The notes beneath the pieces were generated by a model that worked only from the letters and a program-made list of their open reading frames with translations, had not been told where the DNA came from and did no database searches. Shown here in pieces: positions 18,356 through 26,272 of a DNA stretch of 64,000 bases (positions are counted from its first letter, which is position 1; the number at the start of each line of letters is the position of its first letter). The position numbers were made by a program, and so were the translations under genes. Origin of the DNA: PALSA-693 sp963729695 (GTDB lineage Bacteria > Actinomycetota > Acidimicrobiia > Acidimicrobiales > Palsa-688). The DNA lies in assembly GCA_963729695.1 (NCBI GenBank), contig CAVSOT010000003.1, positions 806,001-870,000 of the forward strand. The letters run 5' to 3'.

Positions 18356-18751
18356 ATGACTGGTTCTACCGATCGAACCTGTGAACCTTCCAAGCGGCTG
18401 AGTTCGGGAGTGGGAGCCGGCCTGGACACCGACATCCGCACCGCGGGTGGGCGGGCTGTGCTGGCCGTGGGCGGAGAAGTGGATCTCGGCACCGCCGAGC
18501 GCTTCCGCAACGCCTTGCTCGAGGCGCAAGGTTCGCCCCGAGTGGTGGTCGATCTCAGCGCAGTTACGTTCTTGGACTCGTCCGGCCTTCACGCTCTCGT
18601 TGCGGCCTACCATCGTGTGCCCGCCGGCGGCGAGCTTCGGGTGGTGGGGTTGCGCCCCAATGTCCGGAAGGTGTTCGAGATCACCGGACTGCTCGCCCTG
18701 TTCGGGGACGACGCCCCGGACGATCCGCTCCCTGCCTCCATCGACTCCTGA
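18356..18751 (+). CDS. STAS-domain anti-sigma factor antagonist
   Basis: A 131-residue protein from ATG 18356 with a GAAGGG ribosome site. A single STAS domain spans residues 25-120: VLAVGGEVDLGTAERFR, then VVVDLSAVTFLDSSGLHALV, where the serines of DSSGL (74-78) are the phosphorylation site. Proteins of this type bind the anti-sigma kinase when dephosphorylated and so free a sigma factor. The SpoIIE phosphatase encoded 24 bases downstream is the obvious enzyme to dephosphorylate it. The cognate RsbW-like kinase is absent from the window. Confidence 0.9.
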   Translation: MTGSTDRTCEPSKRLSSGVGAGLDTDIRTAGGRAVLAVGGEVDLGTAERFRNALLEAQGSPRVVVDLSAVTFLDSSGLHALVAAYHRVPAGGELRVVGLRPNVRKVFEITGLLALFGDDAPDDPLPASIDS

Positions 18752-18775
18752 GCGGCCGCAGGCAGCGAGGGACCA

Positions 18776-20044
18776 GTGAACCGGGCGGAAGACCATGATC
18801 ATCTGCTGAGCATCCAGTTGCTCACCGATACTGCCCTGTCTCGACTCGACGTCGAGGCCCTGCTGGCAGAGCTACTGGACCGGATCCGCGAAGTGCTACA
18901 GGCCGACACCGCAGCCATCCTGTTGCTCGAAACCGGAGAGCTAGTGGCCCGGGCGGCGCGCGGCATCGAAGAGGAGATCTACCAGGGGGTCCGGGTTCCT
19001 CTGCGGGTCGGTTTCGCGGGCCGTATCGCGGCCGAGCGACGGCCCGTTCTGCTGGACCGGGTCGACGACACCACGGTGGCGAATCCCATCCTGTGGGAAA
19101 AGGGCATCCGGACCATGCTGGGCGTTCCCCTGCTAGCCGGCGACAACCTGATCGGCGTCCTGCACGTCGGCAGGCTGAGCGAACGCCGGTTCACTGCCGC
19201 CGACACCGAGCTGTTGGAACTGGTCGCAGAACGGGTGGCCTTCGCCACACAAACCCGGCTCCTGGAAGTCGAACGCGCCGCAGCGAGACTGCTGGAACGC
19301 AGCCTGCTGACGCCTCGCCTGCCCATCTGCCCTGGACTCGAGGTGGCCGCCCGCTACGCCACAGCCGAAGGTCGCGACGCCGGGGGCGACTGGTACGACC
19401 TGTTCGTGCTCCCCTCGGGCGAACTCTGGCTGACCGTTGGCGATGTCGCCGGACACGGACTACCGGCGGCGGTGGTGATGGGCCGCGTGCGCAGCACCGT
19501 ACGCTCCTATGCGCTGCTGGGCCGATCCTGCGCCGAGGTGGCCGCCTTGACCAACCGCAAGCTCCTGCACTTCGAGTTCGGTGAGACCGCCACCCTCCTG
19601 TGCGCCACCTCCTCACCCCCCTACGACGAGTGGTCCGTCTGCTCGTGCGGTCATCCTCCCCCTATCATCGCGGTTCCGACCGAACCGAACCGGCCCGTCC
19701 ACCTCGTCCCGAATCCGCCCCTGGGCGTCCAGAACGAGACGTTACCCGCTACCACTACCGTCGCATTTCCGCCAGGCGCGGTGTTGGTGCTCTACACCGA
19801 CGGTCTCATCGAGCGGCGCCACGACGCCATCGATGTCGGTATACAGCGCCTGTGCGCCGCCATCCCCTGTGACCACCCACAGGTCGTGTGCCGCCAGGTG
19901 ATGCGCCTGCTCGTCGGCGCCAGCCCACCCGGTGACGACGTCGCGCTGGTGGCTCTCCGACGCACCCCCGCGGACAACTCGCCAGCCGCGGCAATAAAGC
20001 CCAGACAGTCCCGGCACCTCGCCGATGACATGTTGCCCGCGTAA
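18776..20044 (+). CDS. GAF-domain PP2C (SpoIIE/RsbU-type) phosphatase
   Basis: A 422-residue protein from GTG 18776. A GAF sensor domain spans about residues 20-165 (DTAAILLLETGELVARAARG, GVPLLAGDNLIGVLHVGR). The SpoIIE phosphatase domain runs 185-395 and keeps its metal-binding acids: DAGGDWYD (201-208), GDVAGHG (222-228), YTDGLIERR and the terminal GDDVALV. The substrate is most likely the phosphorylated STAS protein encoded just upstream. The GAF domain lets a small ligand or redox signal set the activity. The last 30 residues are an unordered tail. Confidence 0.92.
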   Translation: MNRAEDHDHLLSIQLLTDTALSRLDVEALLAELLDRIREVLQADTAAILLLETGELVARAARGIEEEIYQGVRVPLRVGFAGRIAAERRPVLLDRVDDTTVANPILWEKGIRTMLGVPLLAGDNLIGVLHVGRLSERRFTAADTELLELVAERVAFATQTRLLEVERAAARLLERSLLTPRLPICPGLEVAARYATAEGRDAGGDWYDLFVLPSGELWLTVGDVAGHGLPAAVVMGRVRSTVRSYALLGRSCAEVAALTNRKLLHFEFGETATLLCATSSPPYDEWSVCSCGHPPPIIAVPTEPNRPVHLVPNPPLGVQNETLPATTTVAFPPGAVLVLYTDGLIERRHDAIDVGIQRLCAAIPCDHPQVVCRQVMRLLVGASPPGDDVALVALRRTPADNSPAAAIKPRQSRHLADDMLPA

Positions 20045-20131
20045 AAGTCCAGGTCTTGACGACCGCGATCGGACTCGTCTGCACGTGAGGACCAAGGCGT
20101 CAACTGATCGCAGACAAGGTTGCTGTTTATG

Positions 20132-20153
20132 TAGGGTTAGCTTACAAACCCTA
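20132..20153 (+). promoter_or_regulatory. 7-bp inverted repeat in AT-rich gap
   Basis: TAGGGTT and AACCCTA flank an 8-base spacer about 90 bases after the SpoIIE gene. The surrounding 150 bases are AT-rich and contain no gene. A hairpin terminator is possible but there is no T-run; a binding site is equally likely. Confidence 0.3.
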
Positions 20154-20313
20154 AATAAGCAGGAGCGCTACCAAGGGTTATCCTCTTCCGTTTCATGGAC
20201 ATTCCCGGCCGAGGAACATTCCACGTAGCCGCTGTTCCAATAAAGGCACACCAAGGTGGCCGCCGCGTGTCAGGCCGCCTCAATCCTGCCGACGGCACCG
20301 GTCAGAAAGGTCT

Positions 20314-20610
20314 CTAGTAGGTGCGGAGTAGCCTCGACAGGGGATATGCATTGTCCGAGATCCCCGATCGACCCCTGGGCAGGTCGAGGAGCCCGATAGC
20401 GACCTTGGCTGACGGTCCGAGCTGGCCCCATCTTACGAGCTCGGCTACAGAAAACCAGGCGTCGTCGACCCGCTGGCGGGGTACGAATAGCTGCCGTTTC
20501 CCCACCGCGGTAGTCGCAGGATCGTCTTCGATGAAAGGCTGGTCAGGATCCTCCGCGTAGATCCAGAAGTCGTCGCTGACCTGCGAAGGTCTGCCACTGC
20601 TGGCGGTCAT
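20314..20610 (-). CDS. Hypothetical small acidic protein
   Basis: A 98-residue protein with credible composition (DDFWIYAEDPDQPFIEDDP, then FVPRQRVDDAWFSVAELVRW and GQLGPSAKVAIGLLDLPRGR). It has no signal, membrane or metal motif, and I do not recognise the family. It follows the primase-helicase gene on the same strand after a 150-base gap, so it may be a partner or modulator of that enzyme. The pairing is only positional. Confidence 0.5.
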   Translation of the reverse strand: MTASSGRPSQVSDDFWIYAEDPDQPFIEDDPATTAVGKRQLFVPRQRVDDAWFSVAELVRWGQLGPSAKVAIGLLDLPRGRSGISDNAYPLSRLLRTY

Positions 20611-20757
20611 GTCGACCTCGTGACTCGATCAGAGGTCCGGTGAACGCCCTTCGGTGTCCGAGGGTATCGTCGCGCCGCCCTTCGGTGCTCCACTTGTCGT
20701 GGCCGACGGTCCAGGGCCTTCACTCGGCTGCATACGTCGGGCTGATTGCGGTGCGCC

Positions 20758-23112
20758 TTAGGTAGGGGTGAACCCGAGGGCTTTGAAGGCGGCCAGGCGA
20801 CGTTGGTGCATCCGGCGAGTGAGCGGATGAAGGATGTCGTGATAGTCATGTATCTCGACGCTGGTCTTGGCGAGCAGGGGTCGGGTGATCCGCCCGGCGT
20901 ACTGGGTGACCCGGTTGGGTCCGGATATGGGGAAAGTCAGGAAGAGGGTGTCGAGGGCTGGCAGGTCGAAGCCCTCACCGAGGTAGGCGCCGGTGGCCAG
21001 CAGCAAGATCGGGTCGGTCGTTGCGTTCAGGGCTTCGATTATGACGGTGCGCTTCTTTTTCGGAACTCCACCCCTGAGTACTACTGGGTCGAGATGACGA
21101 CGGGTCAGGCCGGCTCGCATCTCTTCAAGATGTTCGGCGCGGTCAGTGAAGACCAGGATGTTTCGTCCCCTCCGGTTGGCGTCGGCCACATCCGCGCAGA
21201 TCTGCTCGTTGCGTTGCGGGTCGGCGGCCACCCGTCCCAGCACCACTTGTACGGCGGCCTGCTCGTCGGTATCGGGATCGGTGAGAGTGTCATGGACGAG
21301 GAGGTCGCGTCGAACCATTACGACGGCCGCCGGGTCCGGAGTCATGGTGTGGCGGATGGGTCCGAGCTGCATGTGCAAGATGGCTTCCAGGCCGTCACGC
21401 CGCCGCGGGGTAGAGGTCAGGCCGATCCATCGCCGGTTGGCGGCCTCACGGACCGCCTTCTCAAAGCTCGCCGCCGGCAGATGGTGGCACTCGTCCACGA
21501 TGACCAACCCATAGCCGGCGAACACCTCGGCGGGTTTGTCTCTGCGAGCGAGAGTCTGGGGAGTGGCCAGATCGACGATGCCACCTGTACGGGCTCGGCC
21601 TGCGCCGAGCTGGCCGATCTGAAGCCGGGTGAGCCCCAGAAACGTCCCGAGGCGTTGCCGCCATTGCTCGGCCAACGGTTTGGTGTGAACAAGGATGAGG
21701 GTCGGGGTGGCGAGCCTGGCGATAAGAGCACAAGCCATAACTGTCTTGCCCGCCCCGGTCGGAGCGACCAGAACCCCAAGATCGTGAACCGTCAGAGCTG
21801 CCACCGCCGCTTCTTGGTCAGCGCTCAACGTCCCAGTGAAGGTGAAGTCCTGAGCAGGCCCGGTCGGACGTCGATCCTGGAGGACCATTTGACTGCCGGC
21901 TGCCGCCAGGATCTTGGCCGCGTCGTCGACCAGCCCGCGAGGTAGGTAGAGGCGGTCGATGTCCTCTTCATAGCGGCGGACCATTCGGGGGGTGTTCCAT
22001 GTAGAGAGGCGCAACTGCTGGCGGCGGTGAAACTCCGGGTTGTCAACTGATCCCAAATGCTTGAGCGACGCCATCAACGCCGGTGGGAGACCGATGCGGT
22101 CGATCGCCAAGGTCGCCCCCAAAGTGGCGGCAACATGGGCTGGTGCCGGCGGCCCGAACCGCGTTCTCGAAGACGGCGGCCAAGAGGCAGATCCGGGCCC
22201 AGCGTCAACCCTGATGGCCTCGCCGATGATCCTGGCATCGCCCTCGGACAGACGACGGATCGAAGCCAGGAACGCCCATTGGTCCTTCCAGGGCACCATC
22301 GTGGTCGGGTCGAGAAAAACGGTCGTACCCGCCTTGCGGCACTGTCCCTGCAAAGGCAAAGCGATCAGGTTCCCGAATCCCTTTTGTGGGACGAAATCCT
22401 GGGACGGGAACAGCCTGTCATAGCTGCCCAGGTCTACCTCGGCCCGTACTGCCATCGTCTCCCGCAGCAATCCTGTACCGAGCCGCCGAGCCGTGGAGGC
22501 CGCGACCGGTTGTTCGAAGAAGATCCACACGTGCGCCCCGTCACCCGAGCGGGAACGCTCCAACACCGCTGGCACCCCCACCTCAGTACATACCCCAAGA
22601 AAGGCAAGAGCATCGAGAGTCCAGCTGCCCTTGTCGAAATCACAAGCCAGGAACCGACACTTGTCCCCGTCTATGAGCGGGTACACGCCCGCCGTGACCC
22701 GTCCGGCCAGATGCGAGCTGATGACCTCGTCATCGAGGGGACGGTGCCCACCCCAGGCGGACCGTCCGGACTTGGCCGGTGACCAGCCCGACTTCCCGTT
22801 CGTCGAGTTCACCCAGCGCAGCGCGTAAACATCGCTCCGCCCAGCAAACAACGATCGGTACAAAGCCACCTTCTCCGGAGGAGCCGAACCCCTATCCACC
22901 CCCATCTTGATCTCTTGAGCGACAGGGAACAGGGTGGGCGCCCGCCCCGATCGATGCGCCACCACCGCCCCCGGTCTCTCCCCGACCGATCGCAACCGTT
23001 CGTTCTCCGTTGCCAGACGGGCGTTCTCCTCCCGGACCGCGGCCAGTTCCGCCCGCAAACGATCCACCTCGGACAACCGCAGATCGTCAGGCGTCGGTAT
23101 CACCCTGGCCAC
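20758..23112 (-). CDS. Archaeo-eukaryotic-primase / SF2 helicase fusion (TOTE-like conflict protein)
   Basis: A 784-residue protein from GTG 23112. Residues 12-42 form a coiled coil. Residues 75-300 resemble the archaeo-eukaryotic primase domain of TOTE-type systems: KVALYRSLFAGRSDVYALRW, catalytic FLACDFDKG (Asp158, Asp160) and the SRSGDGAHVWIFFE motif with its His. Residues 425-770 are a DEAH-like SF2 helicase: APTGAGKT (450-457), IVDECHH (about 538-544), GLTSTPRR (about 565-572), QYAGRITR (737-744). Such fusions are proposed to act in nucleic-acid-directed defence or in repair of invaded DNA. Both sets of active-site residues are intact. It lies inside the att-bounded region next to a toxin-antitoxin pair. 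Confidence 0.82.
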   Translation of the reverse strand: MARVIPTPDDLRLSEVDRLRAELAAVREENARLATENERLRSVGERPGAVVAHRSGRAPTLFPVAQEIKMGVDRGSAPPEKVALYRSLFAGRSDVYALRWVNSTNGKSGWSPAKSGRSAWGGHRPLDDEVISSHLAGRVTAGVYPLIDGDKCRFLACDFDKGSWTLDALAFLGVCTEVGVPAVLERSRSGDGAHVWIFFEQPVAASTARRLGTGLLRETMAVRAEVDLGSYDRLFPSQDFVPQKGFGNLIALPLQGQCRKAGTTVFLDPTTMVPWKDQWAFLASIRRLSEGDARIIGEAIRVDAGPGSASWPPSSRTRFGPPAPAHVAATLGATLAIDRIGLPPALMASLKHLGSVDNPEFHRRQQLRLSTWNTPRMVRRYEEDIDRLYLPRGLVDDAAKILAAAGSQMVLQDRRPTGPAQDFTFTGTLSADQEAAVAALTVHDLGVLVAPTGAGKTVMACALIARLATPTLILVHTKPLAEQWRQRLGTFLGLTRLQIGQLGAGRARTGGIVDLATPQTLARRDKPAEVFAGYGLVIVDECHHLPAASFEKAVREAANRRWIGLTSTPRRRDGLEAILHMQLGPIRHTMTPDPAAVVMVRRDLLVHDTLTDPDTDEQAAVQVVLGRVAADPQRNEQICADVADANRRGRNILVFTDRAEHLEEMRAGLTRRHLDPVVLRGGVPKKKRTVIIEALNATTDPILLLATGAYLGEGFDLPALDTLFLTFPISGPNRVTQYAGRITRPLLAKTSVEIHDYHDILHPLTRRMHQRRLAAFKALGFTPT

Positions 23113-23228
23113 ATTTCACATCGCTGATGCCGCTGGCGCGATCCATCCCTATTAGTCTTTCAGGAGCGTCCTGCCGGTGAGGCACATCTCACGGGAATAA
23201 ATGGGGCGTAGTCCCCGACATAACCCTC

Positions 23229-23243
23229 CTACTGCGGTAGTAG
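23229..23243 (+). promoter_or_regulatory. Candidate VapB operator
   Basis: CTACT-GCGGT-AGTAG is a perfect 5-bp inverted repeat 9 bases before the antitoxin ATG. Type II antitoxins usually bind such dyads to repress their own operon. Confidence 0.5.
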
Positions 23244-23252
23244 ACTTGTCCC

Positions 23253-23522
23253 ATGCCTAGAGGCAAGCCTTCGCCGAAGCTGGCGATCACAGTTGATCCG
23301 GAGGTCCATGAGCGGGTCGTCGCGGCAGCCGCCGAAGATGGGTTGAGCGTCTCAGCCTGGATGACGGCCGCGGCACGACGGGCGCTTCTGTCGCGAGACG
23401 GCCTAGCAGCCGTATCCGAGTGGGAGCAGGAGCACGGCCCGCTAACCGATACGGAGCTGCGATCCGCCCGCGAGCGTGTCGCGGACGAGATCCGTAGTTC
23501 GGGTGGACGTCGCTCGGCATGA
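23253..23522 (+). CDS. VapB-type antitoxin
   Basis: An 89-residue protein. The N terminus KLAITVDPEVHERVVAAAAE followed by DGLSVSAWMTAAARRALL is a ribbon-helix-helix fold that dimerises and binds operator DNA. The acidic C-terminal half (EWEQEHGPLTDTELRSARER) would wrap the toxin. It overlaps the PIN toxin gene by four bases (ATGA), ensuring coupled synthesis. The dyad just upstream is a likely autoregulatory site. Confidence 0.8.
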   Translation: MPRGKPSPKLAITVDPEVHERVVAAAAEDGLSVSAWMTAAARRALLSRDGLAAVSEWEQEHGPLTDTELRSARERVADEIRSSGGRRSA

Positions 23523-23923
23523 GCGTTGTGTACGACTCGGGTCTCTTGGTCGCCGCGGACCGGAATGACCGAGAGGTCTGGGCCGATCACCGTGCTCGCC
23601 TTGAAGTGGGCGTCGTTCCTGTCACAACCGCGCCGGTAGTTGCTCAGGTGAGCGGGTCACCACGCCAGGCTCAGCTCCGGCGGTTCCTGCGCGGCTGCGA
23701 CATGGTCGGCTTCCTTCCTGAAGAAGCCCATGAGGTCGGAGGTCTGCTGGCCCAAGCCGGGTCCTCCGACATCGTGGACGCCCATGTCGTGTTCACCGCT
23801 GGTCGCAGCCGGTCGACAGTGCTGACATCGGACGAAGAAGACCTTCAACAACTATCGAACTACCTGCCTGAGCCAATCGTTGTTCAGCGAGTTGGATCTC
23901 GACGACGGAGACGGAGCCGATAG
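23519..23923 (+). CDS. VapC-type PIN-domain toxin
   Basis: A 134-residue PIN-domain RNase. The four acidic positions are visible: Asp6 in VVYDSGLLVAADRND, a Glu/Asp in the centre, Asp in SSDIVDAHVVFTA, and Asp in VLTSDEEDLQQL. PIN toxins cut tRNA or rRNA until held by the antitoxin. The C terminus ends in a very basic tail (VGSRRRRRSR), perhaps for RNA contact. It is the second gene of the TA operon and probably stabilises the island. The partner pairing is supported by the overlap. Confidence 0.82.
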   Translation: MSVVYDSGLLVAADRNDREVWADHRARLEVGVVPVTTAPVVAQVSGSPRQAQLRRFLRGCDMVGFLPEEAHEVGGLLAQAGSSDIVDAHVVFTAGRSRSTVLTSDEEDLQQLSNYLPEPIVVQRVGSRRRRRSR

Positions 23924-24090
23924 GGCTAGCCAGAGACAAGCCAGGTCGAACAGAACGCTTGATGAACACGTCCCAATATCCCAGGACGGTGGTATCCGCA
24001 AAAACGCCAGGTAGGTCGGACACCCCGGGCGTGCCATTGGACCGATCTCTCTTGACCTGGCTTACGGCTCCGTCTTGAGAGACCAACCCC

Positions 24091-24110
24091 GGGCATCTAT
24101 GGGGCATCTA
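24091..24110 (+). repeat. Two tandem GGGCATCTA boxes (arm-type sites)
   Basis: GGGCATCTA occurs at 24091-24099 and 24102-24110, and again at 12742-12750. All copies lie on the inner side of the two tRNA-like cores, as expected for arm sites of the element between them. Confidence 0.5.
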
Positions 24111-24229
24111 CGCCCCCGTCATAACCTGCCAGTCGGAATCGGCCGGCGTCGGCCGTCCGGCGAGAACAGCCCTGTTCAGGAGGGGTGTACGACCGTTCAC
24201 CAATGTCGGCCGAGGTGGGCACGGTCACA

Positions 24230-24295
24230 CTCATAACCCGAAGATTGTTGGTTCAAATCCAACCACGGGACTACAAAGCCCTGGACAGAGCGTTG
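24230..24295 (+). repeat. att-like site: 3' half of initiator tRNA-Met plus flank, copy 2
   Basis: CTCATAACCCGAAG, a perfect T-arm (GTTGG-TTCAAAT-CCAAC) and a degenerate acceptor (cacggga) match the copy at 12638-12707 in the same direction, including the following aaagccctgg and gcgttg. The decayed acceptor shows it is not a functional tRNA. Confidence 0.65.
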
Positions 24296-24328
24296 CTCGA
24301 TCGTGGCTTTGTTGCCTCTCGGATCAGA

Positions 24329-24349
24329 CTTCTAACGGATCTTCTAACG
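24329..24349 (+). repeat. 21-bp direct repeat, copy 2 (TTCTAACG-type)
   Basis: This is identical to 12498-12518, with a further TTCTAACG at 24352-24359. It lies on the outer side of the right tRNA-like core. Confidence 0.6.
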
Positions 24350-24437
24350 AGTTCTAACGTGGAGAGGTCGGTACGGGCTGGGATGGGCTGGCATCAGCCG
24401 GTAAGCGACGGGATGGAGCAGGGGCAGGCTCACAGCC

Positions 24438-24773
24438 GTGTCAACACTGGAGCGGATCACGTTCGGTCCTTCGATCTGTCACGGTAAGCCGACAGTCCGA
24501 AGGGTGCGTTATCCGGTCGAGAGCCTGCTGGAGTTGTTGGCGTCGGAAATGACGATCGAGGAGATTATCGAGGATCATCCCGACCTCGAACGTGACGATC
24601 TCCTGGCGGCGCTGGAGTTCGAGGCCCTGTTGTCCGCTCAGCGTCGGGTGCCGGTCCTGCATCGACTTAGCCATTCGCGTGAAGCATCACCCATGGCCAA
24701 GGACACAGGGCCGATGGGGCGATCGGCCGATGGGGCGATCGGCCGATGGGGCGATCGGCCGATGGGGCGATGA
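24438..24773 (+). CDS. DUF433 (VapB45-like antitoxin) protein with repeat-derived tail
   Basis: A 111-residue frame from GTG 24438. Residues 1-72 are a complete DUF433 domain: ITFGPSICHGKPTVRRVRYP, VESLLELLASEMTIEEIIED, then HPDLERDDLLAALEFEALLS. DUF433 proteins are HTH antitoxins usually followed by a DUF5615/Mut7-C-type toxin. Here no toxin follows; instead the frame runs into a 16-bp tandem repeat and ends as GPMGRSADGAIGRWGDRPMG. The tail therefore looks acquired, and the toxin appears to have been lost at this point. The gene sits just outside the right att-like site. Confidence 0.7.
   Translation: MSTLERITFGPSICHGKPTVRRVRYPVESLLELLASEMTIEEIIEDHPDLERDDLLAALEFEALLSAQRRVPVLHRLSHSREASPMAKDTGPMGRSADGAIGRWGDRPMGR
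24710..24771 (+). repeat. 16-bp tandem repeat, about 3.9 copies
   Basis: The unit GCCGATGGGGCGATCG is repeated exactly at 24710, 24726 and 24742, with a 14-base fourth copy. Each junction forms the 10-bp palindrome ATCGGCCGAT. Because 16 is not a multiple of three, each copy is read in a new frame by the DUF433 gene. Confidence 0.95.
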
Positions 24774-24779
24774 GGCGAT

Positions 24780-24965
24780 GGGGGTGTGCCTCGGCGATCC
24801 GCAGCGTCGGCGCCCGCAACCTGTCTGTCTCCGGGGTCGAGGCCCCCGCCCGCTCGCCACCGTCGATGCGGTCCTGGCGAACCCAACGGAACACCGTATT
24901 GTCCGGCACTCTCACCGAAGCCGCCACCTCAGCTCTAACTTTAACTCGGTGATCGTCTGCGACAC
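24780..24965 (-). pseudogene. IS3-family transposase OrfA fragment
   Basis: The minus strand encodes VRVPDNTVFRWVRQDRIDGG followed by ERAGASTPETDRLRAPTLRI. This matches the recognition helix and the linker before the leucine zipper of IS3 OrfA proteins (usual form: LYRWVRQDRIDRGE...ELRRLRRRIAEL). No intact N terminus, frameshift site or OrfB remains. Its left edge abuts the 16-bp tandem repeats. Confidence 0.6.
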
Positions 24966-24988
24966 CGCTCCTTCCTATTCGTCCGCGG

Positions 24989-26272
24989 ATGCAGGCCTCC
25001 AATGGAAACCGTAGTCTCTGTAAAGTGCAGCCGGAGGTACCGGGTCGCCCCGATCTTGCTAGAGAGGTCGGTGGGCCATTCGTCGTCACGTTTACGGCAC
25101 GTCTGCCGTTTCCGATCGGCGTCCCGAATCAGCTCGGCCACACGATCTGGTTAGCTCAGCCATTCCTGGATGGGGAGTACACGGCGGCGTATCAGAGGCC
25201 TTTCGTGAATATCCGCGTTTTCGACCTGCCGCAGTCCGGACTTCGTACCTGGGCACAGGGCACTCACGAAGCCTTGAAGTACTTCTACGACTTTGATCTA
25301 GAGGACGACGCTTCTGAACGCTACGGCGAGGACGTCTTTAGGGAGCATAACCAGTGGGTGACGCTGGAGACTCCGTGGGGCGCGATTCAGGATTACGAAT
25401 CGGATCCGTTCCATCGTTGTCTTAACCTCTTCAACCTCTTCTTACAGGCCACGCTGATCATCACTCGCGACATCCGGATTCGGCTGGTTTCCTCACACGA
25501 CCTTCGACCTTTAGTGATCGTCGGTGCATGGCCAAAGGGCGGGGGGTGGCGGCAGCTGTCCGATATGTATATGCACCCTGGGGCTACGCCCGAATCGTTA
25601 CTCACTACCGACAAGCCATTTGATCAGGACCAACTGAATGGCACCTTAAGCGCGATCGTCACACAGAAACCTTTTATCACCACTATAATGTGGAGGGCCC
25701 GCGCCCAGAGAGCGCTCCGTCAGACCGGGGACGGTGCTGACGCAGTCATTAGCTTTCAAATTGCAGCCGAGAGCCTGCTCTTCGATACATATCGCATGCT
25801 TCTGGTTGACGAAGGAATGTCCTCGGATGCGATAAAGAATGAGCTGGAGAAGGATCGTCCCTACAAGCGATTCTTTACGAATATCCTTCCGGGTCGACTT
25901 GGTGGCGACTGGCAAGTGAATCACGCCGGGACGCCTGTCGGGAACTATTGGAGGGACCTCTACTTAGTGCGCAACTCCATTATTCACACAGGCATGCTGG
26001 CCCACACTGGCCACGCCGAAGCTGCGCAAGCGGCATATTGGGAGCTGCGTGACCATCTTGAGGCTCGGCTGTGGGCCAAGCACCGGACCTACCCTCGTAC
26101 CGTTTATGCTCGGCTGGGCACGGAGGGACTTGAAGCCAGGGGATGGCTAACGGCTTGGATGCGTCAGTTCATCGCGCAGGCTGACGGCGAACCAGGTATC
26201 TGGTACCTGCCGTGGGATGTGGCGCACCGATCGCCAGCGGAGGACAAGAAGCAGGCTCCGGCTCAGCCCTGA
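24989..26272 (+). CDS. HEPN-like (ApeA-type C-terminal) protein, possible defence RNase
   Basis: A protein of up to 427 residues; the start is uncertain because ATG 24989 has no clear ribosome site. The C-terminal third is helical and contains LYLVRNSIIHTG: Arg328-Asn329 with His333 gives the RNxxxH motif of HEPN ribonucleases, preceded by an SFQIAAESLLFDTYRMLL helix, the order seen in Apea-like HEPN domains. The N-terminal 250 residues are mixed alpha/beta with many aromatics and would sense the trigger. HEPN proteins of this type act in phage defence by cutting RNA. Base composition is visibly less GC-rich than neighbours, consistent with recent transfer. Confidence 0.6.
   Translation: MQASNGNRSLCKVQPEVPGRPDLAREVGGPFVVTFTARLPFPIGVPNQLGHTIWLAQPFLDGEYTAAYQRPFVNIRVFDLPQSGLRTWAQGTHEALKYFYDFDLEDDASERYGEDVFREHNQWVTLETPWGAIQDYESDPFHRCLNLFNLFLQATLIITRDIRIRLVSSHDLRPLVIVGAWPKGGGWRQLSDMYMHPGATPESLLTTDKPFDQDQLNGTLSAIVTQKPFITTIMWRARAQRALRQTGDGADAVISFQIAAESLLFDTYRMLLVDEGMSSDAIKNELEKDRPYKRFFTNILPGRLGGDWQVNHAGTPVGNYWRDLYLVRNSIIHTGMLAHTGHAEAAQAAYWELRDHLEARLWAKHRTYPRTVYARLGTEGLEARGWLTAWMRQFIAQADGEPGIWYLPWDVAHRSPAEDKKQAPAQP

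Noticed and set aside
24120..24280. A second tRNA gene at the right att site
   Set aside because: Only the anticodon-loop tail and T-arm remain; the acceptor is degenerate and no D-arm is found.
24710..24771. CRISPR array
   Set aside because: The repeats are contiguous 16-mers with no spacers and no cas genes nearby.
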